From contig JAXMCI010000002.1 of the NCBI GenBank assembly GCA_046349435.1, forward strand, positions 248,001 through 312,000: a DNA stretch of 64,000 nt, written 5' to 3'. This document shows, in pieces, positions 17,619-27,559 of the stretch. A model generated the notes under the pieces. That model saw only the letters and a program-made list of their open reading frames with translations, had not been told where the DNA came from and ran no database searches. A program made the translations under genes and the position numbers. The first letter of the stretch is position 1. Each line of letters starts with the position of its first letter. Source of the stretch: JAXMCI01 sp046349435 (GTDB lineage: Bacteria; Pseudomonadota; Alphaproteobacteria; Dongiales; Dongiaceae).

Positions 17619-20405
17619 CTAGCCCAGCAGGCGGCGGATCGCGTCCGCCAGCGCGTCGGCCGCCGCGACCCGGTCGGCGCTGCGGCCGAGGGCGCGCCCG
17701 CCGCCGGCGCCGCCGAGCAGCGGCCCGTCGGCGATGCCGTCCGGGGCGTCGAGCGCCGGGTGCTGCCGCGGGCTGGCGCCGAAGCCCTGGGTCACCAGCT
17801 CCTGGAAGCGCTTGTTGCTGATCTGCCCGGCCTTGGCGAGCAGCGGCACGGCGATCACCGACCACGCCCCGCGGCCGTCGCTCTCGTAGGCGACCTCGGT
17901 GGCGAGGCAGGCGGCGAAGGCGACCCAGCGCATCTGCTCGCGCGTGCCGGGGGCGGCGCGCAGCGCGCGGCCGCCGGCCCGCGCCGCCTTGTAGCGGTCG
18001 ACCACCTCCTGCGGCAGCACGATGTAGCGCGGCGTCAGCCGGGGACCGTCGGCCGGCGGCCTGCCGACCGCGAAGCGGGTGTTGGTGGCGGAATGGCAGC
18101 AGTCGGTGAAGACGGTGAGCGACGCGCCCTCCGGCAGCCGGCTCAGCACGCCGCGCAGATCGTCGTCGATGATCAGCTGGCCGTCGGCATAGTTGACCGG
18201 GACGATCGCCTCGTCCTTGCCGTCGGGCTCGTCGCCGTCGAGGTCGTCGACCTTGGTGCCGTGCCCGGCATATTGGAACACCAGCACGTCGCCGGCCTGC
18301 GCGCCGTCGATCATCGCCGACAGCGCCTGCAGGATGCCCTCGCGCGTCGCCTGCCCGTCATGGAGCGCGGTGACGGCGAAGCCGAGGCCGCTCAGCGCGT
18401 CGCCCCAGGCGCGGGCGTCGGCGACGCAGCCGCTGAGGCGCGCCGGCTCGGGATAGGCGTCGATGCCGATGCAGAGCGCCAGGCGCCGTCCGGCGCCGCC
18501 CGGGGGCGCTGTGGCGGTGCCCGGCGCCGTCGCTGCCGGCACGGCCGCCGGGGTCGCTGCCGGCGTCCAGCCGGGGACACCCCCGAGGACCGCCGGCGTG
18601 ACCGTCGCGGGGGCCGCCGGGGCGGCCAGCGTCGGTGCCGACCGGCTCTCGGTGTCGGGCGGGAAGGGAGCGTCGAGCGGCGCGGCGTCCGGCAGGTCGA
18701 GGATCTGCCGCATGACGCTTTCCATCGTCGGCACGTCGTTGTCGAAGCCGCCATGGGAGGTCGACTGGCTGGCCTGGCGCCCCGTGGTCGCGGCGGTGCG
18801 CGACCAGACGACGAGGGCGTTGGCGGCCGGGAAGCCGAGCCCGAAGCGCCGCCGCAGCTTCTCGTCGGCGCGGACCGATTCCTCGAGCCCGAGGACCGGC
18901 TCGTCGGGGTTCGGCTCGAGCGCCCGGTTGATCAGGTAGAGCAGCGACTTGCGGTAGGCGAAGGTCACCGTGTCGGCGCGCTCGTAGTCCTTGGCCATGG
19001 TGAACATGACGAGCCGGCGGACGGTCGAGCCGATCAGCGGATCGAGCCGTGCCTTGTACTCCGCGACGGTGATGGCCGGGGCGAGCAGGCAGAGCGTCTC
19101 GACCGGCGGCTGCTTGGTGAGGCCGGCGAGCCGGGGCAGCAGGTAGGAATGGAAGATCGAGCCGGCGCTGTGCCCGACGGCGTGCAGGCTGACGCGGTCC
19201 GGCGCCGCCTTCAGCAGCGCGGCGAGCTGCTTGACGACCTCGCTGCCGGCGGCGCCGTCGGCGAAGGCGGTGGCGGCCGCGTATTTCATCGCCCCCCAGA
19301 CCCGGCCGCCGCCGGCGGCGCGGACCACGCGCTCGACCGCGGGGTCGGTCCAGTCGGCGAGGTCGCGCGCGCCGAGCGCCCGCTCGATGCCGATCATCCG
19401 CCCGAGCGTCTCGAGCAGGCCGGTCTCCCAGATGAAGTGCAGGGGATAGGTGTGGTTGGCGTTCCACCAGTCGACCTGGTTGGCGGCGATGCGCAGCCCG
19501 GCCGCCTCGCTCACCAGCCCGCCATGGGCGTAGAGCACGATCGGCAGCTTCTCGCCGGCCGGCAGCGCGGCGATCCGCTTCGGGATCTCCTCCTGGAAGA
19601 TGCGGGCGACGTCCTGCGGATCGGTCCGGAAGATGCCGCTCGAGGAGTAGCGCGCGCCCCAGAGGTCGATCAGGTGCGGCCGCATCCGCGACAGCGTCGC
19701 CGCGTCGGGCGCGTCGCCGCCGCGGGCGGTCGCCGCCGCGCGGCTGCCGCCCTCGGCCTCGGGGATCTCGGCGCCGGCGGCCTCGGGCGCCGGCGCTGGC
19801 TGGCCGGCCAGCCAGCGCCGGGCATTGGCCACCGGATCGTACGACCCGGCGAGCGGCATCGCGGCCCGGCCGGCCGGCGGCTCGCGGCCGGCCAGCGCCT
19901 TGAGGTCGGCGATCAGCTGGTCGCGGTCGATGGCGGTGCCCGGGCAGCTCTTGGGCGAGTGCAGGTCGCGGTGGAAGCGGAGCGACTCGGGCGGCAGGGC
20001 GAAGCGGTCCTGGACCAGCCTGGTGACCCACAGCGCGGCCTCCTTCTGCGGGCCGCCGAAGGGATCGCGGCCGGCGTCGAAGTCGCCGATCATCTCCATC
20101 ATGAACGGGCCCAGCCGGTCGCTGCCGTTGAAGCCGGTCGCGGAGGCGGGCGGCCGGTCCCAGTGGCGGCCGGTCCAGATCGTGCCGTCCGGCGCGATGG
20201 TGACGTGCTGGGCGATGTCGCTCCAGCCCAGCTCGTGCGTGTGGTACTGCCACATCGCGACGATCGATTCGTGCCCGCGATACTGCGCGTGGTCGGGCCG
20301 CCAGGTATGGTGCATGTGCACCGACTCGATGCTCCGCCGCGGCTGCCATTGCCCGAGCAGGGTCCTGAACTGGGCGATGTCGAGGGCGATGAAGGGGGGT
20401 GCCAT
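17619..20405 (-). CDS. Three-domain fusion: PGRP/amidase_2 + alpha/beta-hydrolase + caspase (C14)
   Basis: Protein of 928 aa. Residues 1-175 form an N-acetylmuramoyl-L-alanine amidase/PGRP domain with zinc ligands His32 or His33 (MHHTW), His145 (FHRDLH) and Cys154 (SCPG). Residues about 285-540 form an alpha/beta-hydrolase with YAHGG (292-296) and nucleophile Ser413 in GHSAGS. An Ala/Pro linker spans about 575-640. Residues 640-910 form a metacaspase/orthocaspase domain with LCIGIDAYP, His715 (YAGHGT) and Cys770 (TDCCHSA). All three catalytic sites look intact. There is no signal peptide. The ATG has GGAGGAAG upstream, and the metallopeptidase follows 4 bases after the stop. Function is unknown; a conflict or cell-death role is inference. 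Confidence 0.9.
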   Translation of the reverse strand: MAPPFIALDIAQFRTLLGQWQPRRSIESVHMHHTWRPDHAQYRGHESIVAMWQYHTHELGWSDIAQHVTIAPDGTIWTGRHWDRPPASATGFNGSDRLGPFMMEMIGDFDAGRDPFGGPQKEAALWVTRLVQDRFALPPESLRFHRDLHSPKSCPGTAIDRDQLIADLKALAGREPPAGRAAMPLAGSYDPVANARRWLAGQPAPAPEAAGAEIPEAEGGSRAAATARGGDAPDAATLSRMRPHLIDLWGARYSSSGIFRTDPQDVARIFQEEIPKRIAALPAGEKLPIVLYAHGGLVSEAAGLRIAANQVDWWNANHTYPLHFIWETGLLETLGRMIGIERALGARDLADWTDPAVERVVRAAGGGRVWGAMKYAAATAFADGAAGSEVVKQLAALLKAAPDRVSLHAVGHSAGSIFHSYLLPRLAGLTKQPPVETLCLLAPAITVAEYKARLDPLIGSTVRRLVMFTMAKDYERADTVTFAYRKSLLYLINRALEPNPDEPVLGLEESVRADEKLRRRFGLGFPAANALVVWSRTAATTGRQASQSTSHGGFDNDVPTMESVMRQILDLPDAAPLDAPFPPDTESRSAPTLAAPAAPATVTPAVLGGVPGWTPAATPAAVPAATAPGTATAPPGGAGRRLALCIGIDAYPEPARLSGCVADARAWGDALSGLGFAVTALHDGQATREGILQALSAMIDGAQAGDVLVFQYAGHGTKVDDLDGDEPDGKDEAIVPVNYADGQLIIDDDLRGVLSRLPEGASLTVFTDCCHSATNTRFAVGRPPADGPRLTPRYIVLPQEVVDRYKAARAGGRALRAAPGTREQMRWVAFAACLATEVAYESDGRGAWSVIAVPLLAKAGQISNKRFQELVTQGFGASPRQHPALDAPDGIADGPLLGGAGGGRALGRSADRVAAADALADAIRRLLG

Positions 20406-20458
20406 GATCTTCCTCCGCCACGGGGAGCGGCGACGCCGCCCTATAGGAATGATAAGAA

Positions 20459-20515
20459 TCTTCGGCGCTTTGTATGACCGAGATTAGTTACATACTACAA
20501 TAAAATAGCCGAAGA
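20459..20515 (-). promoter_or_regulatory. AT-rich promoter region with inverted repeat, upstream of the caspase fusion
   Basis: In a 70 percent GC setting the interval 20450-20530 is strikingly AT-rich. On the minus strand TTGTAG (20500-20495) and CATACA (20476-20471) are 18 bases apart and could be -35 and -10 elements. They are flanked by inverted arms TCTTCGGC (20459-20466) and GCCGAAGA (20508-20515), so an operator bracketing the promoter is possible. A run of seven T follows near 20526. Promoter placement is tentative; the arms are exact. Confidence 0.4.
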
Positions 20516-20533
20516 CTCGAACAGGATTTTTTT

Positions 20534-21583
20534 CTAGCGCGCGGCGGCGCGATAGCGCTCGAGCCGGCGGCGGAAGGCGGGATGCTCCAGAACGGCGGGG
20601 TTCACGACGTTGGCCGGGACCTCGCCCCGCAGCAGCGACAGGATGGCGGAAACGTTGATGCGGCCGATCTCGGCGAAGCACTGGTCGGTGAGGCCGACCG
20701 CGTGCGGGGTCAGCAGCACGTTGTCGAGCCGGGTCAGCGGATCGTCGGCCGGCAGCGGCTCGGTCGCGAAGACGTCGAGCGCGGCGCCGGCGATGCGGCG
20801 CTCCGCCAGTGCCGCGGTCAGCGCGGCCTGGTCGACGATGCGGCCGCGCGAGGTATTGACCAGGTATGCGCCGGCCGGCATCAGCGCGAGCAGCTCCGCC
20901 GAGAGCAGCCCGTCGGTGCGCGGGTTGAGCGGGCAGTTGACGGCGAGGAAGTCGCAGCGTCTGCAGAGCTCCTCCAGCCCGACCAGCTCGACGCCGAGCG
21001 CGGCGGCGCGCTCCGGCGCGACGAACGGGTCGTGGGCGACAAGGCGCAGCCCGAACGGGGCCGCCAGCCGCATCAGCTCGCTGCCGATGCTGCCCAGCCC
21101 GAGCGTCCCCAGCGTGCGTCCGACCAGCCCGGTGCCGAGCGTCTCGGCGATGCGGGCCCAGCCCTCCGGGCCCTGCCGGGCGAGGCGCAGCTTGTCGGGC
21201 AGGCGGTTGGCGAGCGCGAAGACCAGCATCAGGATGGCGACGGCCATCGGCCGCCGGATGCCGTCGGGCGCGTTGGTCACCAGCACGCCGGCCTCGGTGG
21301 CCGCGGCGACGGCGATGTCGTCGAAGCCGACGCCGAAGCGGGCGATGTGGCCGAGCCGGCCGTTGGCCGGCAGGCTCTCCGGCGCGATGCCGCATTCGCA
21401 GAGGATGATCGCGTCGGCCGCGGCGAGATCGGCGGCCCGCGCCAGCTTGTCCTCGGGCACCGGCAGGTAGCCGGTGGCGATGCCGGCCGCGGCGAGCGGC
21501 CCCAGCTCGACCATCGGATAGGCCGGGCCGCCATCGGCGGCCTGCATGTCGCCGGTGAGGACGACCCGGTAGGGCGAGCTCAT
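20534..21583 (-). CDS. D-isomer 2-hydroxyacid dehydrogenase (phosphoglycerate dehydrogenase-like)
   Basis: NAD-dependent dehydrogenase of 349 aa. The Rossmann motif GTLGLGSIGSELMRLA, Arg in NTSRGRIVD, Glu in DVFATEPLP and His in TPHAVGLTDQ make the full catalytic set. The start ATG 21583 overlaps the stop of the RraA-like gene, and the three genes 23195-20534 form one operon. It probably reduces or oxidises a 2-keto/2-hydroxy acid made or cleaved by its neighbours; the actual substrate is not evident. It is only distantly similar to the dehydrogenase at 6600. Confidence 0.9.
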   Translation of the reverse strand: MSSPYRVVLTGDMQAADGGPAYPMVELGPLAAAGIATGYLPVPEDKLARAADLAAADAIILCECGIAPESLPANGRLGHIARFGVGFDDIAVAAATEAGVLVTNAPDGIRRPMAVAILMLVFALANRLPDKLRLARQGPEGWARIAETLGTGLVGRTLGTLGLGSIGSELMRLAAPFGLRLVAHDPFVAPERAAALGVELVGLEELCRRCDFLAVNCPLNPRTDGLLSAELLALMPAGAYLVNTSRGRIVDQAALTAALAERRIAGAALDVFATEPLPADDPLTRLDNVLLTPHAVGLTDQCFAEIGRINVSAILSLLRGEVPANVVNPAVLEHPAFRRRLERYRAAAR

Positions 21584-22287
21584 CCGAGGTCGCCCATCGC
21601 CAGCCAGGCGCGGCGCAGCGCGTCGAGCGAGAAATCGGGGCTGGAGCAGAGCCCGATCACGCCGCGCTCGGCCTCGACGATGCGTGCGGCCATGGCGGCG
21701 AGCCGCGGCGCGACGTCCGGCGGGATCACCACCGCGCCGTGACGGTCGGCGTGGATCAGGTCGCCGGAGCGCGCTTCCAGCCCGGCGACGTAGACGGTGC
21801 CGCCGAAGCTCTCCAGCCGGACATGGCCGTCGCTCGGCACCACCTTGCGGGCGAGCATCTGGAAGCCGGCGGGGATGCCGCCGAGATCGCGGATGCTGCC
21901 GTCGGTGACGGTGCCGCGGCAGCCCAGCCGGCGGTGCACGCTGGCGTTGATCTCGCCCCAGAAGGCGCCGTAGCCGGCGCGCTCGCCGTCGAGATCCTGG
22001 ACCAGCGCCACCGAGGGCAGCGGGCCGTCCTGCAGGTAGCGCCAATAGGCCGTCCAGACCTCCATCGCCGCCTCTGCGCCGAGGTTGAACGGCCGCGCCG
22101 AGCGGACCGTCGAGGTCCGGGCATAGCCGACCATGGCGCCGCGCTCGGGGAACGGGCAGTGCAGCATCTCGCTGGTGACGTTGCGCCGCCCGCCGTCGGG
22201 CAGCAGCGCCGAGAGCGCGTTGCAGATGGTGGGCGTGTCGAAGGCGGCGAGGGCGTCGAGCGCCTCGCCGGAGAGCGGTGCGGTCAC
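21580..22287 (-). CDS. RraA/HMG-aldolase family protein
   Basis: Protein of 235 aa with the RraA-like fold. The active-site segment GCRGTVTDGSIRDL carries the Arg and Asp of the aldolase/decarboxylase subgroup, and DLIHADRHGAVVIP is the second conserved block. Family members with this site are divalent-metal aldolases acting on 4-hydroxy-4-methyl-2-oxoglutarate or oxaloacetate-like acids; true RraA regulators of RNase E lack a metabolic context. Beside a dioxygenase and a hydroxyacid dehydrogenase a catabolic role is more likely. The GTG start overlaps the dioxygenase stop (GTGA). Confidence 0.87.
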   Translation of the reverse strand: MTAPLSGEALDALAAFDTPTICNALSALLPDGGRRNVTSEMLHCPFPERGAMVGYARTSTVRSARPFNLGAEAAMEVWTAYWRYLQDGPLPSVALVQDLDGERAGYGAFWGEINASVHRRLGCRGTVTDGSIRDLGGIPAGFQMLARKVVPSDGHVRLESFGGTVYVAGLEARSGDLIHADRHGAVVIPPDVAPRLAAMAARIVEAERGVIGLCSSPDFSLDALRRAWLAMGDLG

Positions 22288-23195
22288 TGGCGGTCCTCCG
22301 GTTCGGTGCCGGCCGCGACGAAGTGGCGCCGCGGCAGGCGGTCCTGCAGGTCGTAGATGGTGGCATCGGCCGAGAGCGCGCCGGCGAAGGCGGCCGGCAG
22401 CGGCGGGCGGATCGGCGCTGCCTCCATCCGCCAGTCGAGGGTCGGCCGCCCGGCGATGATGGTCGGCTCGAACCACGCCGCGAAGTCCGGCACGCCGAGC
22501 AGCGGCCAGGCATCGGCGGCGGCAATCTCGACGAACAGGATCCGGCGGTCGCGCGGCGAGCGGTTCACCGCCGAGCCGTGCGCCAGCCGCACATGGTGCA
22601 GCGAGATCGATCCGGCCGGCCCGGTCAGCGCGGTCGCCCGCTCCGGCGCGATGCCGGCGGCGCGCGGGTCGAAGCCGCCGACGAAGACGCCGCCATGATG
22701 ATGGTCGATCAGCGGCCCGCGATGCGAGCCGGGTGCCACCAGCAGGGGCGCGTTGTCGGGCCCGACCTCGTCGAGGAAGATCCCGGCCGCCAGCACGTCC
22801 TCGTTGGTGTGCGGATAGAACGCCCAGTCCTGGTGCCACTCGACCGCGTCGCCATGGCCCGCGGCCTTGATGTTGACCTTGGCGCCCAGCAGCCGCAGGT
22901 CGCGGCCGATCAGATCCTGCACCGGGCCGATCAGCCGCGGGTCGCGGCAGATGGCGGCGAAGGCGGGATGCTGCAGGTGCGCGTTCTTGATCCGGCGGAC
23001 CCGCGGGCGCCCGGGCCGGTGGTCGGGGCCCAGGTCGAGCACCGCGTCGCTGGCGCTGCGCGTCGCGGCGAGCGCCACCAGCGACGCCGCAGCGGCCTGC
23101 AGCGCGGCGAGCGCCGGCACCGGCAGCGCCCGCTCGAGCAGCAGCCAGCCCTCGGCGCGGTAGCGCGCCACCTGCTCCGGGCTCAGTGCCGGCAT
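22284..23195 (-). CDS. Phytanoyl-CoA dioxygenase (PhyH) family protein
   Basis: Fe(II)/2-oxoglutarate-dependent oxygenase of 303 aa. The iron triad is visible as His and Asp in EWHQDWAFYPH and a distal His in HHVRLAHGS, with the 2-oxoglutarate Arg nearby (NRSPRDRRILFVE). It is the first gene of the operon, with GGAGGA just before the ATG. Bacterial PhyH proteins hydroxylate small organic substrates; together with the RraA-like lyase and the dehydrogenase it may start degradation of a non-activated compound. Substrate unknown. Confidence 0.88.
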   Translation of the reverse strand: MPALSPEQVARYRAEGWLLLERALPVPALAALQAAAASLVALAATRSASDAVLDLGPDHRPGRPRVRRIKNAHLQHPAFAAICRDPRLIGPVQDLIGRDLRLLGAKVNIKAAGHGDAVEWHQDWAFYPHTNEDVLAAGIFLDEVGPDNAPLLVAPGSHRGPLIDHHHGGVFVGGFDPRAAGIAPERATALTGPAGSISLHHVRLAHGSAVNRSPRDRRILFVEIAAADAWPLLGVPDFAAWFEPTIIAGRPTLDWRMEAAPIRPPLPAAFAGALSADATIYDLQDRLPRRHFVAAGTEPEDRQ

Positions 23196-23356
23196 GGCGT
23201 CCTCCTGATCCGGCCGGGCTGGCAGCCCGGCGCCGATTGGCCTAGCCTACCCGCTTTCGGCCCCGGCGAGTTGACCGTTACGGCGCGATCGCTTGATCGG
23301 AAGCGCCTGCGGCAGCTCTTCGCGGCGCGGCACGATGCGGCCGGACCCCGTCTGGC

Positions 23357-23370
23357 TTGACCTGAATCAA
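23357..23370. promoter_or_regulatory. FNR/FixK-type box upstream of ftsH paralogue
   Basis: TTGACCTGAATCAA matches the family consensus TTGAY-N4-RTCAA at every fixed position. It ends 57 bases before the FtsH ATG at 23428, the right range for a class II activator site centred near -41 of a start at about 23405. The window encodes an FnrN-type regulator whose recognition helix fits this sequence. Confidence 0.7.
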
Positions 23371-23427
23371 GGCCCGGTCCGGGTCCTTCGGCGAGCGTCG
23401 CGCAGGCGGCGGCAAGGAGCGTGGCGC

Positions 23428-25329
23428 ATGGCGGAGCTGAAGAAGTCGACCAGCTTCCATCTCTGGTACCTGGTCGTCGCCGTGCTCGCCGTGCTCGCCC
23501 TGCAGGCCCTCCTGCACGAGGCCCAGCAGGTCCAGTCGATCCCCTACAGCGAGTTCGAGCAGCGGCTGCAGGAGGGACGGGTCAAGGACGTCACCGTGCT
23601 GCCCGACTACATCGAGGGCACGCTCAAGGACGAGGCCGGCAAGGAGCAGGCCTTCAGCACCGTGCGGGTCGCCCCCGAGGTCGCCGCCGAGCTCGGCAAG
23701 TACGGCGTCACCTACCGCAGCACGGTCGCCAACACCTTCGTGCGCGACCTGCTCTCCTGGGTGGTTCCGGCCGCCGTCTTCTTCGGGCTGTGGATGCTGC
23801 TGTTCCGCCGCATGGGCGGCGGCCAGGGGCTGGGCGGCTTCATGAGCATCGGCAAGAGCAAGGCCAAGATCTACGTCGAGACCAGCACCCGGGTGACCTT
23901 CGCCGACGTCGCCGGGGTCGACGAGGCCAAGGCCGAGCTGCAGGAGATCGTCGGCTTCCTGCGCGATCCCGCGCAGTACCGCCGGCTCGGCGCCCACATC
24001 CCCAAGGGCGTGCTGCTGGTCGGCCCGCCCGGCACCGGCAAGACGCTGCTCGCCCGCGCCGTGGCGGGCGAGGCCAAGGTGCCGTTCTTCTCGATCAGCG
24101 GCTCGGAGTTCGTCGAGATGTTCGTCGGGGTCGGCGCGGCGCGGGTCCGCGACCTCTTCGAGGAGGCGCGCAAGCAGGCGCCGGCGATCATCTTCATCGA
24201 CGAGCTCGACGCGCTCGGCCGTGCCCGCGGCGCCTCGCCCTTCGGCGGCGGCTACGACGAGAAGGAGCAGACGCTGAACCAGCTGCTGGCCGAGCTCGAC
24301 GGCTTCGACCCGCAGGGCGGGCTGGTGCTGCTCGCGGCGACCAACCGGCCGGAGATCCTCGACCCGGCGCTGCTGCGGGCCGGCCGCTTCGACCGCCAGG
24401 TGCTGGTCGACCGGCCCGACCGCATCGGCCGGGTGCAGATCCTCGACGTCCATCTGCGCAAGGCGCGGCTCGCCCCCGACGTCGACGCCGGGGCGATCGC
24501 CGCGCTCACCCCCGGCTTCACCGGCGCCGACCTCGCCAACCTGGTCAACGAGGCGACCCTGCTGGCGACCCGGCGCGGCGCGGCGGCGGTCACCCTCGAG
24601 GACTTCACCCAGGCGATCGAGCGCATCGTCGCCGGCCTGGAGAAGCGCAGCCGGCTGCTCAACCCGCGCGAGCGCCAGGTCACCGCCTACCACGAGATGG
24701 GCCACGCGCTGCTGGCGCTGACGCTCGGCGGCACCGACGTGGTGCACAAGGTCTCGATCATCCCGCGCGGCATCGGCTCGCTCGGCTACACCATCCAGCG
24801 CCCGACCGAGGACCGCTTCCTGATGACCCGCGAGGAGCTGGAGATCAAGATGGCGGTGCTGCTCGGCGGTCGCGCCGCCGAGCAGCTGGTCTTCGCCCAG
24901 CTCTCCACCGGGGCGGCGGACGACCTCGCCAAGGCGACCGACATCGCGCGCGCCATGGCGACGCGCTACGGCATGGTCGAGGGGCTGGGCGACGTCACCT
25001 ACGAGGCCGACCCGCATCCCTTCCTCGGCACGCCGGCGCCGGAGCCCTTCGGCCGGCCGCGCGCCTACAGCGAGGCGACCGCGCGGGAGATCGACTGCGC
25101 CGTGCGCGAGCTGGTGGCGGCCGCGCTGGAGCGGGCGCGCACCGCGCTGCGGCAGCGGCGCGACCTGCTCGACCGTGGCGCTGCCCAGTTGCTCGAGCAC
25201 GAGACGCTGAGCGAAGCGGACCTGAAGGCGCTCACCGGAACTGCGGCGATCGTTCCCCGGCCGCAGCCGCCGGCCCCCCCGGAGGGCCTGTGCGAGCCCG
25301 ATGGCGGCGCTCGACCCGACGTGTCTTGA
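23428..25329 (+). CDS. ftsH: ATP-dependent zinc metalloprotease FtsH (paralogue)
   Basis: Membrane-anchored AAA protease of 633 aa. Two membrane helices flank a short periplasmic domain (about 13-30 and 108-127). Walker A is GPPGTGKT, Walker B IIFIDELDALG, the second region of homology is NRPEILDPALLRAGRFDRQ, and the zinc site is HEMGH (HEAGH in most FtsH) with the third-ligand Asp in ADDLAKATD. The pore segment FVEMFVGVGAARV is present. The setting beside GroEL, PHA synthase and an MgtA-type ATPase, under an FNR-type box, marks it as an accessory stress-linked copy rather than the housekeeping gene. ATG 23428 follows AAGGAG. Confidence 0.92.
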   Translation: MAELKKSTSFHLWYLVVAVLAVLALQALLHEAQQVQSIPYSEFEQRLQEGRVKDVTVLPDYIEGTLKDEAGKEQAFSTVRVAPEVAAELGKYGVTYRSTVANTFVRDLLSWVVPAAVFFGLWMLLFRRMGGGQGLGGFMSIGKSKAKIYVETSTRVTFADVAGVDEAKAELQEIVGFLRDPAQYRRLGAHIPKGVLLVGPPGTGKTLLARAVAGEAKVPFFSISGSEFVEMFVGVGAARVRDLFEEARKQAPAIIFIDELDALGRARGASPFGGGYDEKEQTLNQLLAELDGFDPQGGLVLLAATNRPEILDPALLRAGRFDRQVLVDRPDRIGRVQILDVHLRKARLAPDVDAGAIAALTPGFTGADLANLVNEATLLATRRGAAAVTLEDFTQAIERIVAGLEKRSRLLNPRERQVTAYHEMGHALLALTLGGTDVVHKVSIIPRGIGSLGYTIQRPTEDRFLMTREELEIKMAVLLGGRAAEQLVFAQLSTGAADDLAKATDIARAMATRYGMVEGLGDVTYEADPHPFLGTPAPEPFGRPRAYSEATAREIDCAVRELVAAALERARTALRQRRDLLDRGAAQLLEHETLSEADLKALTGTAAIVPRPQPPAPPEGLCEPDGGARPDVS

Positions 25330-25408
25330 CGGCCCCGGGCGGGCGACCGCGCCAGGTCATGCAGCGCCCGCTAACTATTGCGCAGAGCGATGTGGGCGCG
25401 ACCGCGCC

Positions 25409-25528
25409 CTAGCGACCCGACTTCTTGGATGGCATGATCGCCGCTACGGTGGCCCCGGCGGCCGGCTTCTGCTTCGTGGCCTTCGGCTTCTTGGGCTCGC
25501 GCCCGTTCCTCTTCTGACCCTTCGCCAT
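25409..25528 (-). CDS. Small Lys-rich protein (39 aa)
   Basis: A short frame on the minus strand gives a 39-residue basic protein that starts MAKGQKRNGREPKKPKA and ends MPSKKSGR. A ribosome site GGGAGAC lies 4 bases before the ATG. The pattern M-[AG]-K-G-Q-x-R-x-N-x-E-x-K-K-P-K is that of a short conserved hypothetical family I recall from rhizobia and other alphaproteobacteria. It is probably disordered and may bind nucleic acid; no function is known. It is read towards FtsH and lies downstream of GroEL on the same strand. Confidence 0.7.
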   Translation of the reverse strand: MAKGQKRNGREPKKPKATKQKPAAGATVAAIMPSKKSGR

Positions 25529-25675
25529 CGCCGTCTCCCATAGGGTTGTTGCTCGACGTCATCGTCTCGCATGTGTCGGCCGGGCGCGGATCGCAAATGC
25601 GTCACCGCGCCGAGCCGGCCGGCGCCCGACGAGACCGGTCCGGACGATTCCGAACCGGCTCTGTCGGAGCTCCGA

Positions 25676-27340
<1,665 letters not shown>

Positions 27341-27514
27341 GTTTCCTGTCCCCTTGCTGTACGGCCTTGCTCTCGATGCTCCCGCGGGTCTCGATGACCC
27401 CCGGCATGTCCGGCCCCGGCGCCATTGCCGGGATCAATTCTTCGATCGGCTTGTCCTCGCTCTATCGAGGAGGGTGTCCCGCCTGGCGTGCTCTTCGATT
27501 CGAAGCAGGCACTG

Positions 27515-27559
27515 GCTGCCGCGCCCCGGGCTGCCGCGCCCCGAGCTGCCGCGCCCTGT
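27515..27559. repeat. Three tandem 15-bp repeats
   Basis: The unit GCTGCCGCGCCCCGG occurs three times head to tail (27515, 27530, 27545) with one or two changes at the end of each copy. It lies between the groEL promoter region and the stop of a hypothetical gene. A perfect 13-base palindrome CTTCGATTCGAAG is just before it at 27493-27505. Confidence 0.7.

Noticed and set aside
27425..27445. FNR-like box upstream of groEL
   Set aside because: Only one half-site (TTGAT on the minus strand) is good; the second half reads GCAAT, so it does not meet the consensus.
27515..27559. CRISPR-like array in the three 15-bp repeats
   Set aside because: Units are directly adjacent with no spacers, and no cas gene is near; it is a simple tandem repeat.
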